Shown: piece by piece, positions 7,733 to 16,316 of the stretch
Numbering within the stretch: the first letter of the stretch is position 1
Layout of the letters: every line of letters begins with the position of its first letter
DNA from: Bacillus yapensis
GTDB lineage: Bacteria; Bacillota; Bacilli; Bacillales; Cytobacillaceae
Assembly (NCBI RefSeq): GCF_005280205.1
Contig: NZ_SUND01000013.1
Coordinates: forward strand, 1 to 64,000
Length of the DNA: 64,000 nt
Reading direction: 5' to 3'
Position numbers and translations under genes: made by a program
The notes under the pieces: model-generated
What the model saw: only the letters and a program-made list of their open reading frames with translations
Databases searched by the model: none
What the model was told of the DNA's origin: nothing

Positions 7733-7795
7733 TTGACTTGGGAGCCCTGTGGACTTAAAATAAATCGTATGCGATGTATCGTATACGATTTATTT
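7733..7795 (+). promoter_or_regulatory. marR promoter and operator
   Basis: TTGACT (7733-7738), 17-nt spacer, TAAAAT (7756-7761). An inverted repeat with 13-bp arms, AAATAAATCGTAT (7758-7770) and ATACGATTTATTT (7783-7795), overlaps the -10 and start site. An inner TCGTATACGA palindrome is present. This fits autorepression by the MarR protein downstream. Confidence 0.75.
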
Positions 7796-7817
7796 GTGAG
7801 GGGGCTGAAATACAGGG

Positions 7818-8333
7818 ATGGAAAAGGCGGTTTTTGTTCGAGAATCGATTGATTTTTTACAACAATATTTGATGAAAAGCCTTCAAAAGTACTCGGAGGA
7901 GCATGGTGTGACAATCCCCCAAGCGAGAGTCATTGCGGAAGTGTTTGCGAACAAATCTGTAAGTATCAAACAGCTCTCGACCAAATTGAAGATGACACAA
8001 AGTACCGTTTCAGATATTGTTGAACGTCTTACATCTAAAGGGCTACTTGTGAAGACTCCGAACCCGAAAGATAAACGTTCTGTAGAAATTTCGCTTTCTA
8101 GTGAATTATCAGAAGGGATTACTGCGAATATTTCAGAAATTAGTAATCAAGCATTATCAGAGGTTCTGAGCCTCTTAAAACCAGAGGAGCAGGAGACGGT
8201 GACAAAGGGCATGGAGTTACTGGTCTCTGCTGTGAAGGAAAAGATGGTCGCGGATGGAATGGAGCATTATGACTTCTTTGATGTCGTGTTCTTTCCTGAA
8301 AAAACAACCAAGAAATCGGAGGATGTAAGGTGA
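7818..8333 (+). CDS. MarR family transcriptional regulator (YdgG-like)
   Basis: The 171-aa protein carries a winged helix: VTIPQARVIAEVF, then the recognition helix MTQSTVSDIVERLTSKGLL and the wing TPNPKDKRSVEISL. Flanking N- and C-terminal helices would form the MarR dimer. The start ATG is 7818, with GAGGGGG upstream at a longer than usual distance. Its stop overlaps the start of the transporter gene (GTGA), so the two are translationally coupled. The pairing matches ydgG-ydgH of B. subtilis, and the palindrome over its promoter suggests control of both genes. The inducer is unknown. Confidence 0.88.
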   Translation: MEKAVFVRESIDFLQQYLMKSLQKYSEEHGVTIPQARVIAEVFANKSVSIKQLSTKLKMTQSTVSDIVERLTSKGLLVKTPNPKDKRSVEISLSSELSEGITANISEISNQALSEVLSLLKPEEQETVTKGMELLVSAVKEKMVADGMEHYDFFDVVFFPEKTTKKSEDVR

Positions 8334-11300
8334 GACAGATTATAAAAGGCCGTTGGGCTATACTTGCAATCTGGCTAGTTGCCACGATTGTGCTTACTGT
8401 TATACAGCCAGATATCAATGCCATTTTACGCGCGCAGGGCCAGCAAGGAACAAGTGCTGACAGCCCATCTGTCATGGCGGACAATATCTTAAAAAAGATG
8501 GACACTACAGAAGGGGTTAACAGCTTAATCGTTTTTTATGATGAAGATAAGTTTTCTGATAAAGAAATGAAAGAAATCGGTGTGGCTATTGATGATCTTC
8601 GCGATAGTAGCGAAGAGCTTGGTCTTGCGGATTTCATTGATCCGTTCAGTGTGCCTGAGGCAAAAAGCTCGTTAGTATCGGAAGATGGAACGACTCTGAT
8701 GGTCAGTTATAAGCTTGATAAACAGGGGAGAGAAGTCGACGATATCAAGGAACAACTCGACAGTAAGCTAGAAAATGTACCCGTAGAATACTATTTGAGC
8801 GGGGAAGAGTTTATCAACAATGATTATTTGAAAGCATCACTTTCTGGTGTTGAAAAAAGTGCAGCGTTAACGGTCATTTTTATCCTAGTCGTACTAATTT
8901 TGGCATTCAGATCAGTTGTGACGCCGGTCATTTCATTAATTGCGGTAGCTTTTTCTTACCTGGTTTCAATGGGGATTGCAGCTCAATTAATTGATAAAGC
9001 AGGATTTCCGATTACGAGTTTGACGCAGATGCTCTTGGTTCTGATCCTTTTCGGGATTGGAACGGATTACAACATTCTCTTATTTAACCGTTTTAAGGAA
9101 GAATTGTCTCATGGGCATTCAGTGGACGACGCCATCGTTAATACGTATAAAACGGCTGGTAAAACAATTGCCTACAGTATTTTAACGGTATTTATTGCGT
9201 TCTTTGCGCTTATATTTGCTGAATCACCAATTTATCGCTCAGGTATAGTTGTGGTGATTGGGGTCAGTATATTACTCCTTGAAATTGTTACCCTAACGCC
9301 ATTTATGATGAAGGTGTTAGGTCAAAAACTTTTCTGGCCATCGAAAAAAGCCACTGGTCATAAAGAGAATAAGTTCTGGGGAAAAACTTCCTCATTTGCA
9401 GTGAAGCATCCGATTATCGTTACGGCGATTATTGTTTTAATCATCGGACCAACGGTGCTTCTAAATGAGGAAAAACTGAACTTTGATACGGTTGGAGAAC
9501 TAGGGGATAGTTATCCATCCTCAAAAGCGATTAACTTAGTCGCCGATCATTTCGGGAAAGGTCAGGCGATGCCTGCAACTGTCGTGATTGAAGCAGACAA
9601 AGCGATGGATAATAATGAATCACTTGCTGTGATTGATGATATTACGGAAAGATTGAAGGCTCTTAAGGGCGTGAAGATGGTTTCATCTGTTACACAACCT
9701 CAAGGGGAAGCGATTGATGAATTTTACGTCGATAGTCAGATGGGATCTGTTACAGATGGGCTCTCGCAAACACAAGGCGGCGTCGATGACATTAATGATG
9801 GTCTGAAACAGGCACAAGAAGGACTTGCCTCAGCTGATTTTTTAAAAGTAGGAGAAATGGTTGACGGTACAGCCAAACTGGAAACTGGAATGGGTGCTTT
9901 GACGGATGGTTTAAAGCAGATCCAAATGGGAATCGATGATGGGTCAAATAACTCACAATCCATTTCCAACGGGCTCGCAGCGATTCGGAGCAATCTTTCG
10001 TCGATGAGTACGGGTGTTGGCGTGCTTGCAGATAACTATGGAAAAATGCAGGCTGGTTATGCTGAGATGGGTACTCACTATCAAGAGGCGGCAGAGGGAC
10101 TTCTTGGGGTTAAAGGTGCACTATCACAAATGCAAAACATGGTAACAGCATTAGGTAGCAGTTATGCAAATTCAGCGACTGATCCGAGTTATTTGGGACT
10201 GAAGCAAACAATCGACACTGTATTAGCTGAATTAAGTGACATTACACCTGAAGGTATTCAAGCTTTAAATGAAAATTACAATGTGACAACAGCTGGTTTT
10301 AAAACAGCGAATCAAAATTTAACTGCTATGAGCAATGGTTTAGCACAAATGGCAGATGGATTGAAACAGCTAGAATCTGGACTTGATCAAGCGTCTTCAG
10401 GAATCGGCACGATTGTCACGAATATGAATAGCGTGACGAATGGTCTAGGTCAAATGAAATCAGGGCAACAGCAGCTTGCTGACGGTTTGAATGGATTCAG
10501 TGAGTTCGGAGAAAAATTGTCTGAAGTCAACACAGGTTTAGAGCAAATCTCTGATGGATTAGGGCAAACGAATGGTTATCTTGAACAGTTGAACACGAAG
10601 ACGTTCTTTATGCCAGAAGAAGCGTTGACAAACGAAGACTTTAAGCAATCCTTCGAGATGTTCATGTCAGAGGACAAAACGATTACGAAAATGACAATTG
10701 TTTTAACTGATGACCCTTACTCTGAAAAAGCATTAGATACCATTGAAGAGATTAATAAGACTGTTTCGGATGGTCTGGAAGGTTCTTATCTTGCAGGTGC
10801 AGATAGTGGAACATCCGGTCCAAGTGCGACAACGAACGATATGAATAAAATTTTATCGAGCGACTTAACGAAAGCTACAACGATTGTTATTATCGGTGTC
10901 TTGCTCGTACTATTCGTTGTCATTCGCTCATTCTGGATACCAGTGTTCATTACGGCGTCTCTTCTTGGAGCGTATTATGCAGCAATGTTCACGATTAATT
11001 TCATTTTCATTAATATGATGGGGCTAGAAGGGATTTCTTCCTTTGTACCATTCTTCTCGTTCATCATCATTGTTTCGTTAGGTGTAGACTATAGTATTTT
11101 CTTGATGATGAGATTTAAGGAATATCCACATCTTCCAGCTAGAGAGGCAATTGTTGAAGCTTCAAGGCAGATTGGTGGAGTCATTATCTCAGCCGTGATT
11201 ATTCTTGGCGGAACGTTCGCGACCCTAATGCCTGCAGGAATCATCCTGTTAGTCGAGTTGGCGATCGCAGTTATCGTAGGCTTAGTCATTCTTTGCTTTG

Positions 11301-11398
11301 TGTTGTTGCCGCTGTTCCTACCGGCATTAATGGCTCTTCCAGCAGTCTTTTATCGACGCAAACAGAATGATGAAGGTAGAATCGGAAGGTCAGCGTAA
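8330..11398 (+). CDS. MMPL/RND family transporter (YdgH-like)
   Basis: At 1022 aa this is a large RND-superfamily protein of the MMPL branch. An N-terminal helix is followed by an extracytoplasmic loop, a helix block (about residues 180-340) with GIGTDYNILLFNRFKEE, a second loop, and a C-terminal block with SLGVDYSIFLMMRFKE. Between the blocks, about residues 460-770 hold heptad-like repeats rich in GL, Q, DGL and N, a coiled-coil region like that of YhgE/Pip-type proteins. The GTG start at 8330 overlaps the marR stop. It probably exports lipid-like or toxic compounds under MarR control. It is longer than B. subtilis YdgH, mainly in the coiled-coil region. Confidence 0.88.
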   Translation: MRQIIKGRWAILAIWLVATIVLTVIQPDINAILRAQGQQGTSADSPSVMADNILKKMDTTEGVNSLIVFYDEDKFSDKEMKEIGVAIDDLRDSSEELGLADFIDPFSVPEAKSSLVSEDGTTLMVSYKLDKQGREVDDIKEQLDSKLENVPVEYYLSGEEFINNDYLKASLSGVEKSAALTVIFILVVLILAFRSVVTPVISLIAVAFSYLVSMGIAAQLIDKAGFPITSLTQMLLVLILFGIGTDYNILLFNRFKEELSHGHSVDDAIVNTYKTAGKTIAYSILTVFIAFFALIFAESPIYRSGIVVVIGVSILLLEIVTLTPFMMKVLGQKLFWPSKKATGHKENKFWGKTSSFAVKHPIIVTAIIVLIIGPTVLLNEEKLNFDTVGELGDSYPSSKAINLVADHFGKGQAMPATVVIEADKAMDNNESLAVIDDITERLKALKGVKMVSSVTQPQGEAIDEFYVDSQMGSVTDGLSQTQGGVDDINDGLKQAQEGLASADFLKVGEMVDGTAKLETGMGALTDGLKQIQMGIDDGSNNSQSISNGLAAIRSNLSSMSTGVGVLADNYGKMQAGYAEMGTHYQEAAEGLLGVKGALSQMQNMVTALGSSYANSATDPSYLGLKQTIDTVLAELSDITPEGIQALNENYNVTTAGFKTANQNLTAMSNGLAQMADGLKQLESGLDQASSGIGTIVTNMNSVTNGLGQMKSGQQQLADGLNGFSEFGEKLSEVNTGLEQISDGLGQTNGYLEQLNTKTFFMPEEALTNEDFKQSFEMFMSEDKTITKMTIVLTDDPYSEKALDTIEEINKTVSDGLEGSYLAGADSGTSGPSATTNDMNKILSSDLTKATTIVIIGVLLVLFVVIRSFWIPVFITASLLGAYYAAMFTINFIFINMMGLEGISSFVPFFSFIIIVSLGVDYSIFLMMRFKEYPHLPAREAIVEASRQIGGVIISAVIILGGTFATLMPAGIILLVELAIAVIVGLVILCFVLLPLFLPALMALPAVFYRRKQNDEGRIGRSA

Positions 11399-11424
11399 GA
11401 ATAAATAGAATAATAGGTAAGTGT

Positions 11425-11457
11425 AACCCCCAGGTCGATTGGCCTGGGGTTATTTTG
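11425..11457 (+). terminator. Terminator of the marR-MMPL operon
   Basis: AACCCCCAGG pairs with CCTGGGGTT around an 8-nt loop, followed by ATTTTG. Confidence 0.85.
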
Positions 11458-11461
11458 TATT

Positions 11462-11773
11462 CATGAAGACAATAATCTAAAGAACTTGCTAAATTATGTC
11501 CACATGAACCGGCCATGAAGACACTAAATGGATGGAACTTGTAAACAATGTCCGCATGAGCCGTGCATGAAGACACTAAATGGATGGAGCTTGTAAATAA
11601 TGTCCGCATGAACCCATCATGAAGACACTAAATGGATGGAACTTGTAAACAATGTCCGCATGAGCCGTGCATGAAGACACTACATGGACGGAACTCGTAA
11701 ACAATGTCCGCATGATCCATTCATGAAGACACTTATTAGAAAATCCTAATAATAATGTCTCCATGAACCTCCA
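11462..11773. repeat. Tandem array of six 52-bp units
   Basis: CATGAAGACA begins units at 11462, 11514, 11566, 11618, 11670 and 11722, exactly 52 bp apart, with CATGAAC closing the array at 11762. The middle units are nearly identical; the first and last are diverged inside. Each unit is itself an inverted repeat, CATGaaGACA at one end and TGTCcgCATG at the other, so each can fold into a hairpin. In the last unit, inner bases changed so that pairing is kept. A 52-bp period is not a multiple of three, so this is not a repeat protein, and there are no unique spacers as in CRISPR. Confidence 0.9.
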
Positions 11774-11857
11774 GAATGTTGAAGAATAGTTGGTGGGAAT
11801 TATGAAACGATACTAGATTCACCCCTCCGAACCATTCAGAACCCTCTTCGGAACCAA

Positions 11858-12122
11858 GTTATAGTAAGAAAGCAAAAATAGCACTGCCAATCAAACGTTT
11901 GATTGAAATTGCCACGCCGCCTATGGGCTGGTGCGTTCAAGTCGAAAGTTAATTTTTCGGAATGTTTTTCTAAAATAGGAAACCCCGCCAAATGGACCGC
12001 AAGCCCCTTAAGTTATATTAAGAAAACAAAAACACCACTACCAATCAAACGTTTGATCAAAAACGCCACGCCATGTATAGGCTGGCACGTTCAAGTCGAA
12101 AGTTAATTTTTTGCATTGTTTT
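11858..12122. repeat. Two diverged copies of an about 110-bp element
   Basis: Copy A (about 11858-11970) and copy B (about 12010-12122) align along their length, with shared blocks CCAATCAAACGTTTGAT, GCCACGCC, GGCTGG and GTTCAAGTCGAAAGTTAATT. Both contain the palindrome ATCAAACGTTTGAT. One frame stays open through both copies and ends at the same TAA after VQVES, but the changes do not clearly favour silent sites. It may be a small repeat element or the duplicated remnant of a short gene. I do not recognise it. Confidence 0.7.
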
Positions 12123-12336
12123 GGCGAAATAGATTTTTTACCTCAAATAGGTGGAAAATGGAGATGTTTACTAAACAACTGTGGGGTTACGAAGAGAATA
12201 ATGGAAAATCAATCGAAAGTACCTTTGATTGTTTAATATTATGTAAGATTAATTTTTCAAAGAAAAAACAGCACCCTCTGACGGAGAATGCTGCTTGGTT
12301 AAGTAAGAGCATTTGTTGCATGAAAGACTGTGGCTA
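12123..12336. other. Intergenic, no gene recognised
   Basis: The stretch after the two-copy element holds short open frames without ribosome sites. The only clear signal is the minus-strand terminator at 12263-12294. Confidence 0.5.
12263..12294 (-). terminator. Terminator of the YobU-like operon
   Basis: On the minus strand, CAGCA-TTCTC pairs with GAGGG-TGCTG (with wobbles) and is followed by TTTTTT. Confidence 0.75.
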
Positions 12337-12807
12337 CTAATATTCATATTCTCCTTTGATGACGAAAAATGATCCCCGAATGGTTCCAGCTAATTTAGAC
12401 TTCTGTCTAGCAAATTTAAACTTTCCTTCTAATTCCTTTGGTACTTCCATGCCTTCCGAAAGCTTAAAACCAACGGCTCTTTTCTTAGGGTTATCAAGCG
12501 TATACAAGACATTGACCGCAAGCCCATCCTCATAAAAGACGAAGGCCCATCTGATGTTTTCTACTTCAAGAATGGATGTTTCTAAAGGTTTGGCAGCAAA
12601 CTCAATATTACGTTCTTCTTTTAAAACTCGGTGCACATAATCAAGGGTCTCCTGACTTTCGCTAGCTGGGACGACCGTAAATTCATGCTTGTATTTGTTC
12701 ATAAAGTAACGGGCTTCGTTTGCCCGTAATCCAGCAAGGGCATCACTTACTGGCGAAGACTCTAAGCCAACTGTAGATACATTTTTAAAATCAACAATAT
12801 ATGACAT
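12337..12807 (-). CDS. Conserved-type protein of unknown function
   Basis: This 156-aa soluble protein (start MSYIVDFKNV) has no signal peptide or membrane helix and mixed alpha/beta character. I do not recognise the family. The start is ATG 12807, about 9 nt after AAGGATG; an open frame extends further upstream but would overlap the preceding gene by 38 nt. It is the second gene of a two-gene operon with the GyrI-like protein and ends at a terminator. By position it may share the control of the WYL regulator transcribed divergently from the operon. Confidence 0.75.
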   Translation of the reverse strand: MSYIVDFKNVSTVGLESSPVSDALAGLRANEARYFMNKYKHEFTVVPASESQETLDYVHRVLKEERNIEFAAKPLETSILEVENIRWAFVFYEDGLAVNVLYTLDNPKKRAVGFKLSEGMEVPKELEGKFKFARQKSKLAGTIRGSFFVIKGEYEY

Positions 12808-12814
12808 TACCAAC

Positions 12815-13297
12815 TCATCCTTTCTTAACAACAGGAATCCACATTTCCCCAAATACTAGACCGTTTTGCTCTCCCATCTCAACAGTTGTATTTGGCCCAC
12901 CAACATAGGCAAAGTCTTTTGCTTCCGGCAAGGCCTGACCGAAGGCGATGCCAGTAAGCATATTGCTCAATTCTTCAGCCGTGTTTGCTTCGCCTCTAAC
13001 AACTAGGTATTCTCCCTTAGGAAATTGAATAACTCGATGTTCTTCTGGTACTGTTTCCTCCGTCATAACGCCGGCGTAATGCATCATTTTGTTATTGACT
13101 GCTTCATTTACGGAAAAAATGTAGTCGTTTTTAGCAATTGATTTTAATTTTTCTAGCGTTCCATCTTGCTGGATTGCCTGCCAGAAGTCCGACTTTTCCT
13201 TGTTAATGCCAACATAATCTGTGTAATCGCTCTTAATCTCAGTTCCTAACCCTAAAACAATAAAGCTGTCTTTTTCTTCAAGAGTATAGTTTGCCAT
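12815..13297 (-). CDS. GyrI-like small-molecule-binding domain protein (YobU-like)
   Basis: The 160-aa protein is a stand-alone effector-binding (GyrI-like/AraC_E_bind) domain: FIVLGLGTEI near the N-terminus, YAGVMTEE and YLVVRGEANTAEE in the middle, and the typical C-terminal GEMWIPVVKKG. Such domains bind drug-like molecules. The ATG at 13297 is 8 nt after GGAAGG; a TTG two codons earlier would sit too close to that site. It is divergent from a WYL regulator, the same arrangement as yobU/yobV in B. subtilis. A perfect palindrome separates the two promoters. Confidence 0.85.
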   Translation of the reverse strand: MANYTLEEKDSFIVLGLGTEIKSDYTDYVGINKEKSDFWQAIQQDGTLEKLKSIAKNDYIFSVNEAVNNKMMHYAGVMTEETVPEEHRVIQFPKGEYLVVRGEANTAEELSNMLTGIAFGQALPEAKDFAYVGGPNTTVEMGEQNGLVFGEMWIPVVKKG

Positions 13298-13324
13298 CTT
13301 CAAAACCTTCCTTTTTTAAAAATT

Positions 13325-13342
13325 TATCAAATGCATTTGATA
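13325..13342. promoter_or_regulatory. Shared operator between the yobU-like and yobV-like genes
   Basis: Perfect 18-bp palindrome TATCAAATGCATTTGATA. It overlaps the plus-strand -35 region (TTATCA 13324-13329, N17, TATAAT 13347-13352). It lies just downstream of a minus-strand promoter (TTGACA, N16, TATACC). It is probably bound by the WYL-type regulator next door. Confidence 0.7.
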
Positions 13343-13395
13343 GGTATATAATAACCTTAAATCATGTCAAAAAATGATACTGTTTAGGAGCGCAA

Positions 13396-14346
13396 ATGAA
13401 AAAAGTTGAACGAATCAATATTATTATGCGGTATATCAACAATCGATCTCATTTTACCATTACTGAAATCATGCGGGAATTTAATATCTCCCGTTCGACA
13501 GCGATTAGAGATATTAGAGAAATTGAAGCCATGGGGATGCCACTCGTTGCTGAGGTAGGAAGGGATGGGGGCTATTTTGTTATGCACAACTCTGTCTTGC
13601 CTGAAGTTCGCTTTACCAATAATGAGGTCAAAGCTCTTTTTATTGCCTTTATGGCCACAAGAAATCAGCAGCTTCCTTATCTTAAAAGCCGTCAGTCTCT
13701 AGCTGAAAAATTACTAGGTCTCATCTCAGAAAACCAGCAGGATGAACTTGTTCTATTAAATCAGATCTTGCTTTTTGAAGGGACGAATCCTCATAATCCT
13801 GACCTACTCGATCTGTCAGATCTTCCACATCCGATGTTAGAAAAACTCATTCAAATCCTTCTAATGGATAGCTATTTACTAATTACCGTCAAAGAAGAAT
13901 CTTTTCCCATTTATCTCTTACACCTTTATCGTGAAAAAAGCGTATGGCTTATTGAAGGATATGATTTAAAGGAAGAAAAGAGGCGGATTATTCCTGTCGA
14001 CAATCTTACTAATATCGAGATCTACTCGGTGAAAAATAGGTTAAGTAAGAAAAAGATTTTAGAAAGATTAAGTAAGCATGAAGAAGTAAACAACCTTGTC
14101 CTTGAACTAGGTCCAAAAGCGATTGCTCAGTTCAAGAAATACCATCCTTTAAAAGTTTCTATTTCCTATACGAATCCTTATCAATCCACAGCTATTCTAA
14201 AGACGTTTATCAATGTGAATCATTCAGAAGAGTTAACTGAAATGACAAATTGGCTACTATTCTTAGGTGAGGATATTAAGATCAGGAAAGTGCCAGAATC
14301 AGTCTTAGAAGGTATACAAGAGAGGTTACGCTCATTGTGCCCATAA
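13396..14346 (+). CDS. WYL-domain transcriptional regulator (YobV-like)
   Basis: The 316-aa protein has an N-terminal HTH_11 winged helix (FTITEIMREFNISRSTAIRDIREIEAMGMPL, about residues 20-50) followed by the wing GRDGGYFV. A central WYL-type domain contains LYREKSVWLIEGYD, where the signature has drifted, and a WCX-like extension follows. The family usually senses a ligand through the WYL fold. ATG 13396 follows TTAGGAG. It is divergent from the GyrI-like gene and shares a palindromic operator with it. Confidence 0.88.
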   Translation: MKKVERINIIMRYINNRSHFTITEIMREFNISRSTAIRDIREIEAMGMPLVAEVGRDGGYFVMHNSVLPEVRFTNNEVKALFIAFMATRNQQLPYLKSRQSLAEKLLGLISENQQDELVLLNQILLFEGTNPHNPDLLDLSDLPHPMLEKLIQILLMDSYLLITVKEESFPIYLLHLYREKSVWLIEGYDLKEEKRRIIPVDNLTNIEIYSVKNRLSKKKILERLSKHEEVNNLVLELGPKAIAQFKKYHPLKVSISYTNPYQSTAILKTFINVNHSEELTEMTNWLLFLGEDIKIRKVPESVLEGIQERLRSLCP

Positions 14347-14597
14347 AAAGAGCCAGTTAAAACATAAATCACTATGAGGTTGGCAAGATGGTGGCTGTGT
14401 CATGAAGATAATAATGCCAAAGCAAAGAATGTATGCCTAATGCGTTCTTTTATAGGCTAACTAATGAAAAACCGCACACTGGAAAGCTATGATTTTAGCA
14501 TTATCGATTTTTAAAAGTATTTCATACTTTACCAATAGGATTTATTATATTATAGTTATTGTTGTTAAATTATTTTACATAAAAGGGGGAGACCATT

Positions 14598-15992
14598 TTG
14601 AATACGTTTCTTATTATCGTTAATATCGCTATTCTTCTAGCACTCATTGTCGGTTTATATATGATGCAAAAGAAACACGTGAAATTCTCAAAACGAGTTT
14701 TCACAGGTCTTGGTCTAGGTATTTTATTTGGTTTAGTTCTTAATCTTGTCTATGGTACGACTGATGAAGTAACATCAGGTACGATTGACTGGTTTAACAT
14801 TGTCGGTTCTGGCTATGTTAAATTGCTACAAATGGTTGTTATGCCATTAGTCTTTATCTCCATTGTTGGAGCATTTACGAAAGTAAGTCTTTCTAAGAAT
14901 CTTGGTAAAATCAGTATCTACGGAATCGGAATTCTTTTAGTAACAACAGGGATTGCTGCTGCAATCGGGATCGCTGCTACACTTGGTTTCGGCTTAGATG
15001 GAATCGAGCTACAAGCAGGAGATGCTGAAAATGCTCAAAATGAAGCACTTGTAGAGCGTGTGGCAACTGTTGAAAGTATGACAATTCCGCAACAAGTTCT
15101 TTCTTTTATTCCAAATAATCCTTTTGCAGATTTGGCTGGAACTCGTTCCACATCTACAATCGCGGTTGTTATCTTTGCAGCATTTATTGGAATTGCATTC
15201 TTAGGAATCAAACGTAAGCAACCAGAACATGCTGAGTTGTTTGCTAAAATTGTAGATTCTTTATATGCAATCACAATGCGCATTGTATCATTAGTTTTAC
15301 GCTTAACACCTTATGGCGTATTAGCGTTAATGACAAAAATGGTTGCTACAAGTGATTTTGATGCCATCGTGAATTTAGGTAAATTCGTAGTTGCTTCTTA
15401 CGTGGCACTTATTGCAATGTTCATCGTTCACTTAATCATGATTAGTCTAGCAAAATTAAGTCCTGCGACCTATTTGAAAAAAGGTTTACCTGCTCTGTCA
15501 TTTGCGTTCACATCTCGTTCAAGTGCAGGTACATTACCACTTAACATCAAAACTCAAACTGATGGATTTGGTGTTTCTCAAGCGGTAGCAAACTTTGTTG
15601 GACCATTCAGTTTAACAATCGGACAAAATGGATGTGCAGGGATTTACCCTGCAATGTTAGCAGTTATGGTTGCACCAGCTGCTGGTATTAATCCATTGGA
15701 TCCTGGATTTATCTTCACATTAATCCTAGTGGTTATCATTAGTTCATTCGGCGTTGCAGGTGTAGGTGGTGGAGCAACATTCGCTTCTCTAATCGTACTT
15801 TCTGTACTAAACTTACCGGTCGCAATCGTTGGTCTATTAATCTCTGTTGAGCCACTTATCGATATGGGTCGTACAGCACTAAATGTAAGTGGAAGTATGA
15901 CTTCTGGTATCTTAACTGGTAAAATTACAGGCGAATTCGACCAAAAAGTATACAACGAAAAAGCTGGCTTAGACGAAGTCGTTGAAGCTTAA
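14598..15992 (+). CDS. tcyP: L-cystine/dicarboxylate-type symporter TcyP
   Basis: This 464-aa protein is a member of the dicarboxylate/amino acid:cation symporter family. Its length and N-terminus (MNTFLIIVNIAILL, then MMQKKHVKFSKRVFTGLGLG) fit TcyP (YhcL) of B. subtilis, a high-affinity cystine importer of 463 aa. Eight or so helices are visible, with re-entrant loop motifs AFTSRSSAGTLPLN and the C-terminal GGGATFASLIV and NVSGSMTSG. The start is TTG 14598 after AAGGGGGAG. It is monocistronic with its own terminator. The 251-nt leader (14347-14597) shows no clear S-box or T-box. Confidence 0.9.
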   Translation: MNTFLIIVNIAILLALIVGLYMMQKKHVKFSKRVFTGLGLGILFGLVLNLVYGTTDEVTSGTIDWFNIVGSGYVKLLQMVVMPLVFISIVGAFTKVSLSKNLGKISIYGIGILLVTTGIAAAIGIAATLGFGLDGIELQAGDAENAQNEALVERVATVESMTIPQQVLSFIPNNPFADLAGTRSTSTIAVVIFAAFIGIAFLGIKRKQPEHAELFAKIVDSLYAITMRIVSLVLRLTPYGVLALMTKMVATSDFDAIVNLGKFVVASYVALIAMFIVHLIMISLAKLSPATYLKKGLPALSFAFTSRSSAGTLPLNIKTQTDGFGVSQAVANFVGPFSLTIGQNGCAGIYPAMLAVMVAPAAGINPLDPGFIFTLILVVIISSFGVAGVGGGATFASLIVLSVLNLPVAIVGLLISVEPLIDMGRTALNVSGSMTSGILTGKITGEFDQKVYNEKAGLDEVVEA

Positions 15993-16316
15993 GTTTAAGA
16001 GTTTAATATAAAAATCGAAGGCAGTTCTCCATTTTATGGGGGACTGCCTTTTTTTAAATTGGGACGTCTCCAGAGTGCGCATATATGGATTGAAGAATAG
16101 TATGAAGAGAGGCAAGCTCCATAATGGAGTTTTATGAATTAACGAGAAAATCATTTTTACGAGTTGATATATTGCGAGTATTACCAAAGGCAATAGGTGA
16201 ACTCTTTTATAGGTGAAATGTTTTGTCACTTCACACCTATGTAATTCAAGTTTGTACAGGCTGTATAAATCAGTTGGATTTGAAAGGGAAGAAAGCGTAC
16301 TAAGGGAGTGAATGGG
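15993..16316. other. Intergenic region before fabH
   Basis: Besides the tcyP terminator, an imperfect hairpin (ATAGGTGAA near 16210, TTCACACCTAT near 16235) is present. No FapR-like palindrome or small gene was found. Confidence 0.4.
16019..16055 (+). terminator. Terminator of tcyP
   Basis: AGGCAGTTCTCC pairs with GGGGGACTGCCT across a 7-nt loop, followed by a run of seven T. Confidence 0.9.

Noticed and set aside
11286-11764. Minus-strand open frames with repeated MRTLFTSS-type peptides across the 52-bp array
   Set aside because: They arise from translating the tandem repeat. The 52-bp period shifts frame each unit, and no ribosome sites precede them.
11462-11773. CRISPR array
   Set aside because: Units are contiguous without unique spacers, and no cas genes are nearby.
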